Of a stretch of 64,000 nt of DNA, positions 45,703-54,511 are shown in pieces (positions within the stretch are counted from its first letter, which is position 1; every line of letters starts with the position of its first letter). Source of the DNA: Nonomuraea deserti (GTDB lineage: Bacteria; Actinomycetota; Actinomycetes; Streptosporangiales; Streptosporangiaceae); the NCBI RefSeq assembly GCF_004348685.1, contig NZ_SMKO01000005.1, positions 1-64,000 of the forward strand, in the 5' to 3' direction. The notes below the pieces were generated by a model, which worked only from the letters and a program-made list of their open reading frames with translations, ran no database searches and was not told the origin of the DNA. The position numbers and the translations under genes were made by a program.

Positions 45703-45800
45703 GCTCGACCTCCGTGTCGTCGTACCGCACACGCCTAGGAGCCCAGTGCAGTCCACCGGCCCGGCAGGCTCTTCGTGGAGAGGGACGTAAAGTGGCCGCC

Positions 45801-45824
45801 GAGTTCGTCCGATCGGATGAACTC
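45801..45824. promoter_or_regulatory. 24-bp near-perfect palindrome in the divergent peptide-utilisation promoter region
   Basis: The arms are GAGTTC and GAACTC around the self-complementary core TCCGATCGGA; only one pair in 24 bp is mismatched. It lies between the two divergent operons (hydrolase/transporter to the left, D-aminoacylase to the right), 32 bp from the aminoacylase ATG. One regulator binding here could control both. The PucR protein at 51042-52691 is a candidate, but nothing in the sequence proves it. Confidence 0.68.
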
Positions 45825-45855
45825 CTGCGCGGTCCCGGCGTCGCAGGATGCTCGC

Positions 45856-47457
45856 ATGTCGACGACCCTGGTGATTCGCGGTGGCACAGTCCATGACGGC
45901 AGCGGCGGGCCCGGCCGCGTGGCCGACGTCCTCGTCGAGGGCGACAGGATCCTCGCCGTCGGCCCGGGCGTGGGCGACTCCGACGCGCCGGTGCTCGACG
46001 CCACCGGCCTGGTGGTCGCGCCGGGCTTCGTGAACGTGCTGAGCCACGCGTACTTCACGCTGGAGCGGGACGGCCGCGGCCTGTCCGACCTCTACCAGGG
46101 CGTCACCACCCAGGTCTTCGGCGAAGGGATCTCGATCGGCCCTCTCACCGCCGAGATCAGGGCCGAGCTGGAGCCGGGCATGGCGCCCGACGACCCGCAG
46201 CTGACCTGGGAGCGCCTGTCGGAGTTCCTCTCCCACCTCGAGACCAAGGGAGTCGCCCAGAACGTCGCGAGCTTCGTCGGCGCGCACAACATGCGCATGA
46301 TCGGGGCGGGTGCGGACGACCGGCCGATGACCGCGGCCGAGCTCTCCCGCGTCCGCGGCATCCTCGACGAGGAGATGGCCGACGGCGCCCTGGGGCTGGG
46401 ATCGGCGCTCATCTACCCGCCGGGGTGCTTCGCCTCGACCGACGAGCTGGTGGCGCTGTGCGAGGTCGTCGCGCGGCACGGCGGCATGTACATCTCGCAC
46501 ATGCGCAGCGAGGGCGACCACTTCCTCGACGCCGTCGACGAGCTGATCGAGATCGGCCGCCGGGCCGAGCTGCACGCGGAGATCTACCACCTCAAGGCCG
46601 CGGGACGGCGGAACTGGCCGAAGATGGCGCGGGCCATCGAGCGCATCGAGGCCGCCAGGGCCGCGGGCCGGCCGGTGACCGCCGACGTCTACCCCTATCT
46701 CGCCGGGCAGACCCAGCTCGCCGCCTCGATCCCGCCGGAGTTCCACGACGGCGGTTACGAGGCGCTCACGGCCAGGCTCGCCGACCCGGGCGAACGGGCC
46801 CGCATCCGTGCGGCCGTCGTCACCCCGTCGGAGCGCTGGGAGAACCTCTACCTAGCCGCGAGCGGCGCGAGCGGCGTCATGCTGCTCCCCGACCCGAACG
46901 GGCCGGTGGCGAAGTACCGTGGCCTCAGCCTCGCGCAGGCGGCGGACGCGGACGGCACCGACCCCGTGGAGATGCTGCTCCAGCTGGTCGAGCAGGAGCC
47001 GGCGCTGCACGCCATGTACTTCATGATGGACGAGGAGGCGCTGCGCACCGCCCTGCGCAAGCCGTGGGTCTCGGTCTGCTCCGACGCCCCCACGTTCGCC
47101 GCCGAACCCCCCGACTCCGGCGTGCCCACCCACCCGCGCGCCTACGGCAGCTTCGCCCGGATCCTCGGCACGTACGTCCGCGAGCAGTCGCTGCTCACCC
47201 TCGGCGAGGCCGTGCGCCGGATGTCGAGCCTGCCGGCGGGCAACCTCGGCCTGCGCGACCGCGGCGTGCTCGCCCCGGGAAACTTCGCCGACATCGTCGT
47301 GTTCGACCCGGACACGGTCGGGGACGTCGCGACGTACGAGGAGCCCCACCAGTACGCGACCGGTGTCCGGCACGTGGTGGTCAACGGAGAGACCGCGCTC
47401 GCCGACGGCGTTCCCACCGGGCGCCTGCCCGGCCGGGCACTGCGCCGCCGGCGCTGA
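45856..47457 (+). CDS. D-aminoacylase / N-acyl-D-amino-acid deacylase family amidohydrolase
   Basis: A 533-residue metallohydrolase. The HxH of the first strand is replaced by NVLSHAYF. The family cysteine in GVTTxxxGNC is replaced by GEG (GVTTQVFGEGISIGPL). Later motifs are kept: YISHMRSEG, the His in EIYHLKAAG, VSVCSDAP and THPRAYGSFARIL. From memory, a D-aminoacylase-like subgroup with PGFxNxLS and GEGxSxGP exists, so this may be a normal member with a different metal site. Cytoplasmic. It likely frees D-amino acids from imported peptides or N-acyl compounds. It is followed 17 bp later by the duplicated serine hydrolase. Confidence 0.85.
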   Translation: MSTTLVIRGGTVHDGSGGPGRVADVLVEGDRILAVGPGVGDSDAPVLDATGLVVAPGFVNVLSHAYFTLERDGRGLSDLYQGVTTQVFGEGISIGPLTAEIRAELEPGMAPDDPQLTWERLSEFLSHLETKGVAQNVASFVGAHNMRMIGAGADDRPMTAAELSRVRGILDEEMADGALGLGSALIYPPGCFASTDELVALCEVVARHGGMYISHMRSEGDHFLDAVDELIEIGRRAELHAEIYHLKAAGRRNWPKMARAIERIEAARAAGRPVTADVYPYLAGQTQLAASIPPEFHDGGYEALTARLADPGERARIRAAVVTPSERWENLYLAASGASGVMLLPDPNGPVAKYRGLSLAQAADADGTDPVEMLLQLVEQEPALHAMYFMMDEEALRTALRKPWVSVCSDAPTFAAEPPDSGVPTHPRAYGSFARILGTYVREQSLLTLGEAVRRMSSLPAGNLGLRDRGVLAPGNFADIVVFDPDTVGDVATYEEPHQYATGVRHVVVNGETALADGVPTGRLPGRALRRRR

Positions 47458-47474
47458 GACGACAGGAGAAACGC

Positions 47475-49244
47475 GTGAAAGAGCAGGTGGAGCAGGCCCT
47501 CGGCGAGGTCGGCGCGCGGGCCTGGGCGCACGCCGTCGATCTCGACAGCGGCGAGGAGATCGGGTACGGCGAGGACGGGCTCGTGGTGCTGGCGAGCGTC
47601 TTCAAGATCCCGGTGCTGGTGGAGTTGTTCCGGCGGTTCGGCGACGGGCGGCTCGACCCCGCGGACCGGATGGACGTCCCCGTCGAAGGGCGCTCGGCGG
47701 GACCGACCGGGCTGTCCGTGATGGCCGACCCGATCGAGCTCTCGCTGCGCGACCTCGCCTACTGGATGATGAGCGTCAGCGACAACGCCGCCACGGACAT
47801 CCTCGTCGACCTTCTCGGCACCGAGGCGATCAACGCCACCCTGCGCGAGCTCGGCCTGACCACGACCCGGGTCGACGGCACCTGCGACGACATCTACCAG
47901 AGCATCTACGAGGACGTGCCGGACGAGCAGGCCGGCCCCGAGGTGTGGCGCGCCGCCCGCGCGGTGGACCCGGAGCGGTCCCTGCAGGCAGGCACCCCCC
48001 GCGAGATCACCCGGCTGCTGGCCGCCATCTGGAACGACGAGGCGGCGCCTCCCGAGCAGTGCGCCGAGATGCGCCGCATCCTCGGCCTGCAGGCCTGGCC
48101 GCACCGCCTGCGCTCCGGGTTCACCGAGCCGGACGCGCAGGTGAGCGCCAAGACGGGCACCCTGCGCTTCTGGCGCAACGAGGTCGGCGTCGTCGAGCTC
48201 GGCGGCCGCCGGTACGCCGTCGCGGTCTTCGTACGGACCGACGACTACGAATACCGCATCCCCGCCGCGGACGCCTGCGTCGGCACGGTGGGCAGGCTGG
48301 CCGTCGACCACCTGCGCGGGGCCGAGACCCGCCGGAGGCCGCGGAGCGCCGCCAGCGCGGCGACCCCCGGCCAGATCCGCGACCACGCGCGCGAGCTCGG
48401 CACCGACATCTGGCTGCACGCGCGGGACCTGGCGAGCGGGAAGTCGGTGGGCGTCGGGGAGACCACCCCGGTGGTCACCGCCTCGGTGCTCAAGGTGCCG
48501 GTCGCCCTCGAACTGGCCCGCCAGTCCGTGGCCGGCGAGATCGACCTCTCCGAGCGGGTCACTGTGCCGCCGGGCGGTGTGCCGTCGCCGTACGGGCTGT
48601 CGGTGCAGCGCGACCACACCGTCGTCTCGTACCGGGACCTCGCCCAGCTGATGATCGTGATCAGCGACAACGTGGCCACCGACCTCGTCATCGACCGGGT
48701 CGGCAAGGGCCGGGTGGCGGCGCTGCTCGCCGAGCTCGGACTCACCGCGACGGCCGTGCCGCAGAACTGCGCGGAGATCCTGGCCTCCCTGGAGGAGGAC
48801 CTCGGCATCAACTACCGCGACGACGAGCGGGAACTGGCCGAGGTGCCGCTGGAGAGCCTTCAGGCGCTGCGGGCGCTGGTGCCCGAGGAGACCTGCCGGA
48901 CGACGCCCGAGGAGATCACCCGGCTGCTGGCCGGGATCTGGCGCGACGAGGCGGCCGCGCCCGAGGCCTGCGCGCTGGTCCGCGGCTGGATGGGCGACCA
49001 GATCTGGCCGCACCGGCTGACCAGCGGGTTCCCCGGAGACGACATCGTGATCAGCGGCAAGACGGGCACCCTCCCGCTGGTCCGCAACGAGGTCGGTGTG
49101 GTCGAGTTCGCCGACGGCGGCAGGTACGCCGTCGGCGTCTTCACCCGTACCGACGACCCATCACCCAACGCTCCCCACCTCGACGCGCTGATCGGCTGGG
49201 CGGCGGCCAACGCCGTCGCGCAGCTGCGCGGCGAGCGTCCCTGA
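47475..49244 (+). CDS. Tandem-duplicated class A beta-lactamase-like serine hydrolase
   Basis: A 589-residue protein made of two homologous class A beta-lactamase-fold domains. Domain 1: S41-V-F-K44, S102-D-N, K226-T-G. Domain 2: S337-V-L-K340, S397-D-N, K529-T-G. A short linker (about 283-300) joins them. Each domain has the expected 270-290 residues. Neither shows the omega-loop ExxLN with Glu166; that region is longer and acidic. There is no signal peptide, so it is cytoplasmic, unlike true beta-lactamases. The likely role is hydrolysis of D-amino-acid peptides or esters after uptake. The GTG start is preceded by AGGAG. Confidence 0.85.
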   Translation: MKEQVEQALGEVGARAWAHAVDLDSGEEIGYGEDGLVVLASVFKIPVLVELFRRFGDGRLDPADRMDVPVEGRSAGPTGLSVMADPIELSLRDLAYWMMSVSDNAATDILVDLLGTEAINATLRELGLTTTRVDGTCDDIYQSIYEDVPDEQAGPEVWRAARAVDPERSLQAGTPREITRLLAAIWNDEAAPPEQCAEMRRILGLQAWPHRLRSGFTEPDAQVSAKTGTLRFWRNEVGVVELGGRRYAVAVFVRTDDYEYRIPAADACVGTVGRLAVDHLRGAETRRRPRSAASAATPGQIRDHARELGTDIWLHARDLASGKSVGVGETTPVVTASVLKVPVALELARQSVAGEIDLSERVTVPPGGVPSPYGLSVQRDHTVVSYRDLAQLMIVISDNVATDLVIDRVGKGRVAALLAELGLTATAVPQNCAEILASLEEDLGINYRDDERELAEVPLESLQALRALVPEETCRTTPEEITRLLAGIWRDEAAAPEACALVRGWMGDQIWPHRLTSGFPGDDIVISGKTGTLPLVRNEVGVVEFADGGRYAVGVFTRTDDPSPNAPHLDALIGWAAANAVAQLRGERP

Positions 49245-49269
49245 CCCTTCTCTGCATCTGGAGCAGACC

Positions 49270-50997
49270 ATGGCTTTCCGCAGGAAGCACTCCCTGGCCC
49301 TGACGACGAGCGCCGTGGCACTGCTGCTCGCTGCCTGCGCGGGCGGAGGCGGCACGGCGTCCGGCGACGGTCGCGTCACCGGCGACGTGAACACGGCGAA
49401 CACCGCGAAGGTCGCCAAGGGCGGGACGGCGACCTACACCATCACCTATCCGATCTCGAACTGGAACGTGCTGAACTCCGCCGGCGCGACCTACTCGGTG
49501 CTCGACATCTCGAGCGTGCTGCTGCCCGGCGCGTTCATGATCAAGCCGGACGGTACGCCGGTCCGCAACGAGACGCTCGTGACGAGCGCGGAGAAGGTCG
49601 GCGACTCACCGCAGACGATCAAGTACACGATCGACCCCAAGGCGGTCTGGTCCGACGGCCGGCCGATCTCGGCGGACGACTTCATCTACACCTGGCGTGC
49701 CCTCGACCCGCGCGAGTGCCCCAAGTGCCAGGCGTCCAACACGGCCGGGTACGACCGGATCAAGTCGGTGAAGGGATCGGACGGCGGGCGGACCGTCACC
49801 GTCGTGTTCGACAAGCCGTACGTCGACTGGCAGGCGCTGTTCTCGCCGTTCCTGCCGGCCCACGTCGCCGAGACGTACGGGCCGACCGACACCGCCGCGG
49901 GCCTGGAGAAGAGCTTCAACGAGGGCTTCGCCAAGTCCGTCCCGAAGTTCTCGGCGGGCCCGTTCAGGATCCAGGAGTACACGTCCGACGGTTCCGTGGT
50001 GCTGGTCCGCAACGAGAAGTGGTTCGGCACGCCGCCGAACCTGGAGAAGCTGGTCTTCCGGCTCATCACGGACGTCGCGCAGCAGCCGACCTCGCTGGCG
50101 AACGGGGAGGTCGACGTCATCTACCCGAACCCGCAGGTCGACATCGTGCAGCAGGTCGAGGAACTGCCCGCGGTCCGCTACCAGGTGACGCCGGGCGCGT
50201 CGGTCCACAAGCTGTGGCTGAACCTCAACGCCCGCGCCCTGCAGGACGTCGCCCTGCGCAAGGCGATCTTCCAGGCGGTCCGGGTCCAGGACGTGATCGA
50301 CAAGACGATCGGGCAGTTCGACGACACCGCGGAACCCCTGCTGAGCCACATGTTCATCGGCGGCGCGCCCGGCTACTCCGACGTGGTCAGCGAGCTCGAC
50401 TACGGCATCGGCGACGTCGGGAAGGCGAAGAAGACCCTGACCGACGCGGGGTACACCGGCGTCGGGTCGAAGCTCGCCGATCCGGACGGCAAGGCCGTGC
50501 CCCCGCTGCGCATCGTGGTCCAGGCGGGCGACCAGCTGCGCGCCAGCGAGGCCCAGCTGGTCAAGGCGGCTCTCGCGCCGCTGGGGCTGGACGTGCAGGT
50601 CGCCACCGTCGCCAACACGATCGAGGCCGTGCAGGAAGGGAACTGGGCGATGACGGTCGCCACCGTGTCGCAGTCGCCGTTCGCGACGACCAGCAACATC
50701 CCGTACTACCTGAGCTGTCCCGAGGGCTCGACGTTCTGCCGGTTCAACCTCAACAACTACGGCAACCCCAAGGTCGACCGGCTGCTGAACGAGGCGCTCT
50801 CGGCCACCAGCGCGGCGGCGGCGACGAAGAAGCTGCAGGAAGCCGACAGGATCGTCTCGTCGGACTACGCGATCCTGCCGCTCTACCAGAACAGGTCGTT
50901 CCTCGCCTACAGCGCGAAGCTCGGCAACGTCCGCGACAACAGCCTGGGATTCCCCACCTACAACACCGAGCAGTGGGGCCTGCTGGGCGAGTCGTGA
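49270..50997 (+). CDS. Peptide ABC transporter substrate-binding lipoprotein
   Basis: A 575-residue extracytoplasmic binding protein of the OppA/DppA (SBP_bac_5) family. It has a basic N-terminus, a hydrophobic signal and the lipobox LLAAC. The mature part includes PDGTPVRNETL, the family segment YTWRALDPR, and VVLVRNEKWFG. It begins 25 bp after the duplicated hydrolase and is the only binding protein for the leftward permease/ATPase operon, across the divergent promoter. Binding of D-residue-containing or cell-wall peptides is inferred from neighbours. Confidence 0.9.
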   Translation: MAFRRKHSLALTTSAVALLLAACAGGGGTASGDGRVTGDVNTANTAKVAKGGTATYTITYPISNWNVLNSAGATYSVLDISSVLLPGAFMIKPDGTPVRNETLVTSAEKVGDSPQTIKYTIDPKAVWSDGRPISADDFIYTWRALDPRECPKCQASNTAGYDRIKSVKGSDGGRTVTVVFDKPYVDWQALFSPFLPAHVAETYGPTDTAAGLEKSFNEGFAKSVPKFSAGPFRIQEYTSDGSVVLVRNEKWFGTPPNLEKLVFRLITDVAQQPTSLANGEVDVIYPNPQVDIVQQVEELPAVRYQVTPGASVHKLWLNLNARALQDVALRKAIFQAVRVQDVIDKTIGQFDDTAEPLLSHMFIGGAPGYSDVVSELDYGIGDVGKAKKTLTDAGYTGVGSKLADPDGKAVPPLRIVVQAGDQLRASEAQLVKAALAPLGLDVQVATVANTIEAVQEGNWAMTVATVSQSPFATTSNIPYYLSCPEGSTFCRFNLNNYGNPKVDRLLNEALSATSAAAATKKLQEADRIVSSDYAILPLYQNRSFLAYSAKLGNVRDNSLGFPTYNTEQWGLLGES

Positions 50998-51041
50998 CGG
51001 CGCGCCGCGGCGCCGGGCACCCGGGGTCGCCGGGCCGGGGG

Positions 51042-52691
51042 TCACCATCGGGACCGGGGGGATCCCGTCTCCTTGACCACGCCCCGGTCCCTGGCGACGC
51101 GGTACAGGCGCAGTTGCAGCGTCGCGGCGAGCCGCGCGTCGGCGTCGGTGAGGTCGAGGCCGGTGATCTCGCAGACCCGGCGCAGCCTGTACCGGAACGA
51201 GTTGGGGTGCAGGTGCATCGCGGCGGCCGCCTCCCCGACGTTGCCGAAGGCGTCGAGGTAGGCCGACAGGGTGTCGACGAAGCCGCTCTCGTGCTCGGCG
51301 TCGTAGTCCACCAGCGCTCCGAGCGAGCCGAGGTGGAGCTCACCGTCCTCGGCGACGAGATCGGCCAGGCGCAGCAGCAGGGACTCCACCTGGACGTCGC
51401 TGTACCGGGCGATCCGCCTGCCGCGGCGGTCGGTCTGCAACACCCGCAGCGCCCGGTCGGCCTCGCGGCGGGAGTGGGTCACCTCGGCGAGTGACATGGT
51501 GGCCCGCCCGACCCCGATGACGGCGTCCGTACGCGCCCCCACCCGGGCGAGGAAGTCCACCGCCAGCCGGACCACGGACGACGTGCCGTCGCGGTCGCCG
51601 CTGGTGCTGACGGGCAGCACGACGTAGGTGGTCCCGCCGAGCAGCGCCGCGGCCGAGCGCGGGTGCACCGCCGCGAAGTGCAGGGCGAGGGCGTCGCGCA
51701 GCCGTTGCATGGCCGCCTCGGTGTCCGCGGCGTCGCCCGTGACGACCTGCGCGGCCATCACGCAGAGCCGGCCGTCGGTGAGCCCGAGGCGGTTGGCCGC
51801 CTCGGGAGCTCCAGGCCCGCCCTCCAGCACCATGGCCACCAGGTCGGCGCTGAGCCGGCGCCCGACGTCGGCGCCGGCCCTGGCCCGCAGCATGTGCAGC
51901 GCCACGATCTTGGCCGAGTCGGCGAAGGCCGCCGCACGGACCTCGGACAGCGGTTCCCCGACCACGGCCCACATCGAGCCGAGTACCTCGTCACCGGCCC
52001 TGACGACGATGGCGACCCGCGGCAGCATGTCCTCGGCGAGGGGCTCGATGTAGACCGGGGTCCCCTTGGAGAGCTCGCGGAACGCCCCGCGCTGTTCGAG
52101 CAGTTGCGTGTAGCGGTCGGGGACCTGCCGGCCGAGGATGGTCTCGACCCGGCCCTGGTCGGCGCAGTGCTGGTGCCCGGAGAAGGCCAGCACGCGTGAC
52201 GCGCGGTCCTCGATCGTCACCGGCGCGTCGAGCAGCGCCCCCACCGCGTTCGCGAGGGCGAACAGGTCGCCGGCCGGCGCGCCGGCGAGCAGGTCCGCCC
52301 CGCCGGTGATGTCGGTCGTGGCCAGCGGCAGCGCTCTGAGCATGGCGGCCACGTGCGACCACGAGGCGGCGCGGTTGAGCCCGAGCAGTGCCACGCCGCT
52401 GTCCCGCACCGCCGCGACTACGGACGCGTCGGCGGTCACCGGGTGCTTGACGACGAGCCCCACGGCGCGCCGCTCGCCGAGGCGGCGCAGGAGCTCGGCG
52501 ATCGTGTCGTTGTCGTGCAGACCCACGCCGAGCACCAGCTCGCCCGGTTCGACGGTGAGTTCGTCGCCCGGGCCGTGGATCGCGACGCCCGTCAGTTCGC
52601 CGTCCAGATCCCCGGGAGACGCGATGAGGTCGAGCAACATGCGTCCGAGGTCGTCGAGCAACCGTGAGAGCCGCGCTCTTGGTGCAACCAT
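51042..52691 (-). CDS. PucR family transcriptional regulator
   Basis: A 549-residue regulator. The N-terminal 120 residues are a PucR receptor-like domain (GELVLGVGLHDNDTIAELL), followed by a GAF-like middle region. The C-terminal GGDEF-related and HTH_30 parts end with AAAAMHLHPNSFRYRLRRVCEITGLDL, the characteristic DNA-binding end. It is convergent with the binding-protein gene and is the nearest regulator to the D-peptide region, so control of the two operons is plausible. The ATG lies in a small palindrome. Confidence 0.88.
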   Translation of the reverse strand: MVAPRARLSRLLDDLGRMLLDLIASPGDLDGELTGVAIHGPGDELTVEPGELVLGVGLHDNDTIAELLRRLGERRAVGLVVKHPVTADASVVAAVRDSGVALLGLNRAASWSHVAAMLRALPLATTDITGGADLLAGAPAGDLFALANAVGALLDAPVTIEDRASRVLAFSGHQHCADQGRVETILGRQVPDRYTQLLEQRGAFRELSKGTPVYIEPLAEDMLPRVAIVVRAGDEVLGSMWAVVGEPLSEVRAAAFADSAKIVALHMLRARAGADVGRRLSADLVAMVLEGGPGAPEAANRLGLTDGRLCVMAAQVVTGDAADTEAAMQRLRDALALHFAAVHPRSAAALLGGTTYVVLPVSTSGDRDGTSSVVRLAVDFLARVGARTDAVIGVGRATMSLAEVTHSRREADRALRVLQTDRRGRRIARYSDVQVESLLLRLADLVAEDGELHLGSLGALVDYDAEHESGFVDTLSAYLDAFGNVGEAAAAMHLHPNSFRYRLRRVCEITGLDLTDADARLAATLQLRLYRVARDRGVVKETGSPRSRW

Positions 52692-52702
52692 CGGTGACCG
52701 AT
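52690..52702. promoter_or_regulatory. ATCGGTGACCGAT palindrome at the PucR start
   Basis: Arms ATCGGT and ACCGAT around a single G, overlapping the PucR start codon. The 13-mer TCGGTGACCGATC (52691-52703) recurs exactly at 53720-53732 upstream of the GntR gene. Two identical copies next to two regulator genes suggest a shared binding site; chance cannot be excluded. Confidence 0.5.
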
Positions 52703-52763
52703 CCTAAGCCCCACATCGGACATAAGGCCAGCTCCCGGGCATGCATCCTCTGCGCGATGCCGG

Positions 52764-52823
52764 TCAGTCCCAGCGGAAGAACGCGGCCGAGACGGCGCCG
52801 CCGACGAGGACCGTCACGGACAG
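52764..52823 (-). pseudogene. C-terminal remnant of an ABC-2-type permease
   Basis: Reading leftward, the 19 codons before the TGA give LSVTVLVGGAVSAAFFRWD, a hydrophobic helix ending in FFRW(D/E), a common end of ABC-2 drug-efflux permeases. Nothing upstream continues the frame as a membrane protein. The homology stops exactly where the kinase remnant begins on the other strand. The identification rests on a short segment. Confidence 0.5.
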
Positions 52824-53071
52824 TACGGGCGGTGCAGGAGATCGTCACCAACACGATCAGGCATGCCGGGGCCCGCGAGCTGTGGATCGAGGTCGTGCCC
52901 GACGGCGACGCGGTGCGGCTGACCGCCGTCGACGACGGCCGTGGCGCGGCCGATCCGGTGCTCGGCAACGGGCTGCGCGGGCTGGTCGAGCGGTTCGAGG
53001 CGCTCGGCGGCGAGGTCAGCGTCGACGGCCCGGGCGGGTTCCGGGTCACGGCTCAGGTGCCGGCGTCGTGA
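52823..53071 (+). pseudogene. Truncated sensor histidine kinase (ATPase domain only)
   Basis: About 82 codons resemble the end of a NarL-partner kinase: N box VRAVQEIVTNTIRHAGA, G1 DDGRGAAD, and GNGLRGLVERFEALGG. The membrane, dimerisation and phospho-acceptor parts are absent. The upstream open frame is arginine-rich and unrelated. The stop overlaps the intact response-regulator start as GTGA, showing the original operon. This product cannot autophosphorylate on the usual histidine. Confidence 0.8.
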
Positions 53072-53712
53072 CCCGGGTCGTGGTGGTCGACGACCAGACG
53101 CTCGTCCGTCAGGGGATCCGCAGCCTGCTGGAGGTCGCCGGTGTCGAGGTGGCCGGCGAGGCCGACGGCGGGCGGGCGGCGATCGAGGTGATCGCCGCGG
53201 CCCGGCCGGACGTCGTGCTGCTGGATCTGAGGATGCCGCGGTACGACGGGATCTGGACGCTCGAACGCCTCCGCGAGCGCGGCATCGAGACGCCGGTCCT
53301 CGTGCTGACGACCTTCAACGACGACACGCTCGTGTTGCAGGCGCTCCGGGCTGGCGCGCGCGGCTACCTGCTCAAGGACGTGACCTTGGAGCAGCTGACC
53401 AGGGCGGTGCGCACCCTGGCCGACGGCGGCACGCTCGTCGCGCCGTCGATCACCGACCGGCTGCTGCGCGCGATCCGCTCCGGCCCCCCACCGGCGGGCG
53501 GCGGCGCGGCGCCGGCGCAGGAGCTCACCGGGCGCGAGCTCGAAGTGCTGCGGCTCGTGGCCGAGGGTTACGCCAACCGCGAGATCGCCCGGGCGTTGTT
53601 CCTGGCCGAAGGCACGGTGAAGAACCACGTGTCGACGATCCTGCTCAAGCTCGACGCCCGCGATCGCACCAACGCCGTGCTGCGCGCCCTGCACGAAGGG
53701 ATCCTGCGCTGA
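53068..53712 (+). CDS. NarL/LuxR-type response regulator, orphaned by truncation of its kinase
   Basis: A 214-residue regulator with VVDDQ, phospho-acceptor D53 in VVLLDLRMP, YLLKDVTLE, and a LuxR helix-turn-helix (LTGRELEVLRLVAEGYANREI). All essential residues are present. Its partner kinase is truncated just upstream, so it may be unphosphorylated or cross-activated. The GTG start overlaps the remnant stop. Confidence 0.9.
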   Translation: MTRVVVVDDQTLVRQGIRSLLEVAGVEVAGEADGGRAAIEVIAAARPDVVLLDLRMPRYDGIWTLERLRERGIETPVLVLTTFNDDTLVLQALRAGARGYLLKDVTLEQLTRAVRTLADGGTLVAPSITDRLLRAIRSGPPPAGGGAAPAQELTGRELEVLRLVAEGYANREIARALFLAEGTVKNHVSTILLKLDARDRTNAVLRALHEGILR

Positions 53713-53753
53713 CGGTCAGTCGGTGACCGATCACGGTAAATGAGCTCAGGGTC

Positions 53754-53783
53754 TTGACCTGTGCGTGCACCGTCTCGTACTTT
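53754..53783 (+). promoter_or_regulatory. Putative promoter of the GntR/polyamine-type transporter operon
   Basis: TTGACC (53754-53759) and TACTTT (53778-53783) with an 18-bp spacer form a reasonable housekeeping promoter about 33 bp before the GntR ATG. The repeated TCGGTGACCGATC element lies just upstream (53720-53732). Confidence 0.45.
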
Positions 53784-53815
53784 CCTTGTACCTCAAATAT
53801 ATCGAAGGTATACGG

Positions 53816-54511
53816 ATGACCTTGACCGGACGGACAAAGACTGAGCAGGCGTACCACGTCCTGCGAAGGGCGATCGTCACGGGCGACCTCGTCGAGGACC
53901 TGCCCCTGGACGACGCGATGCTCTCGACCCGCTACGGGTTCGGGCGCACCCCCATCAGGGAGGCGCTCAAAAAGCTGGCCGACGAGCAGTTCATTAACTA
54001 CCCGCCGCACCGCACCCCTTACGTGCGCGGGATCCGGGTCAGGGATCTGTCCAGGCTGTACGAGTCGCGCCACCTCCTGGAGGAGCCGGTGGCGCGGCTG
54101 GCGGCCAGGCGCGCCACCCCCGCGCAACTCGACGAGCTGGAACGGATCTGCGATCGCATCGACGACGAGATCGCGGCCGGCCAGCCGTACGGGGCCATCG
54201 AGTACGACCACCAGTTCCACCTCGAGATCGCGAAGTCGACCGACAACCCGTTCCTGGCCGAAGCGGTGAACCGGCTCAACTGCGGATCTCTGCGGATCTG
54301 GTATCTGGCCCACAGCACGCTCGGCATGGAGAACACCAACGAGGACCACCGGGCGATCCAGGCCGCGCTCAAGGAGAAGGATCCGGACAAGTCAGAGACG
54401 CTGGTGCGGCAGCACATCGACAAGTCGTACGCACGGCAGATGGCGCTGCAGCAGCTCGACCCCGTGGTCCCTCCACCGGCGGCCCGGTCGTCACAAGGAG
54501 AACCACCATGA
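53816..54511 (+). CDS. GntR family transcriptional regulator, FCD subfamily
   Basis: A 231-residue regulator: winged helix with YGFGRTPIREALKKLADEQFI, then an FCD domain with ligand-site residues in YDHQFHLEIAKS, EDHRAI and QHIDKS. The ATG before TLTGRTKTEQ was chosen over an upstream frame. It is the first gene of, and overlaps by 4 bp, the ABC transporter operon, so it is co-transcribed with the genes it most likely controls. Confidence 0.9.
   Translation: MTLTGRTKTEQAYHVLRRAIVTGDLVEDLPLDDAMLSTRYGFGRTPIREALKKLADEQFINYPPHRTPYVRGIRVRDLSRLYESRHLLEEPVARLAARRATPAQLDELERICDRIDDEIAAGQPYGAIEYDHQFHLEIAKSTDNPFLAEAVNRLNCGSLRIWYLAHSTLGMENTNEDHRAIQAALKEKDPDKSETLVRQHIDKSYARQMALQQLDPVVPPPAARSSQGEPP

Noticed and set aside
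47475-49244. Calling the duplicated serine hydrolase an antibiotic-resistance beta-lactamase
   Set aside because: No export signal, no Glu166-type omega loop, and neighbours are D-amino acid and peptide genes.
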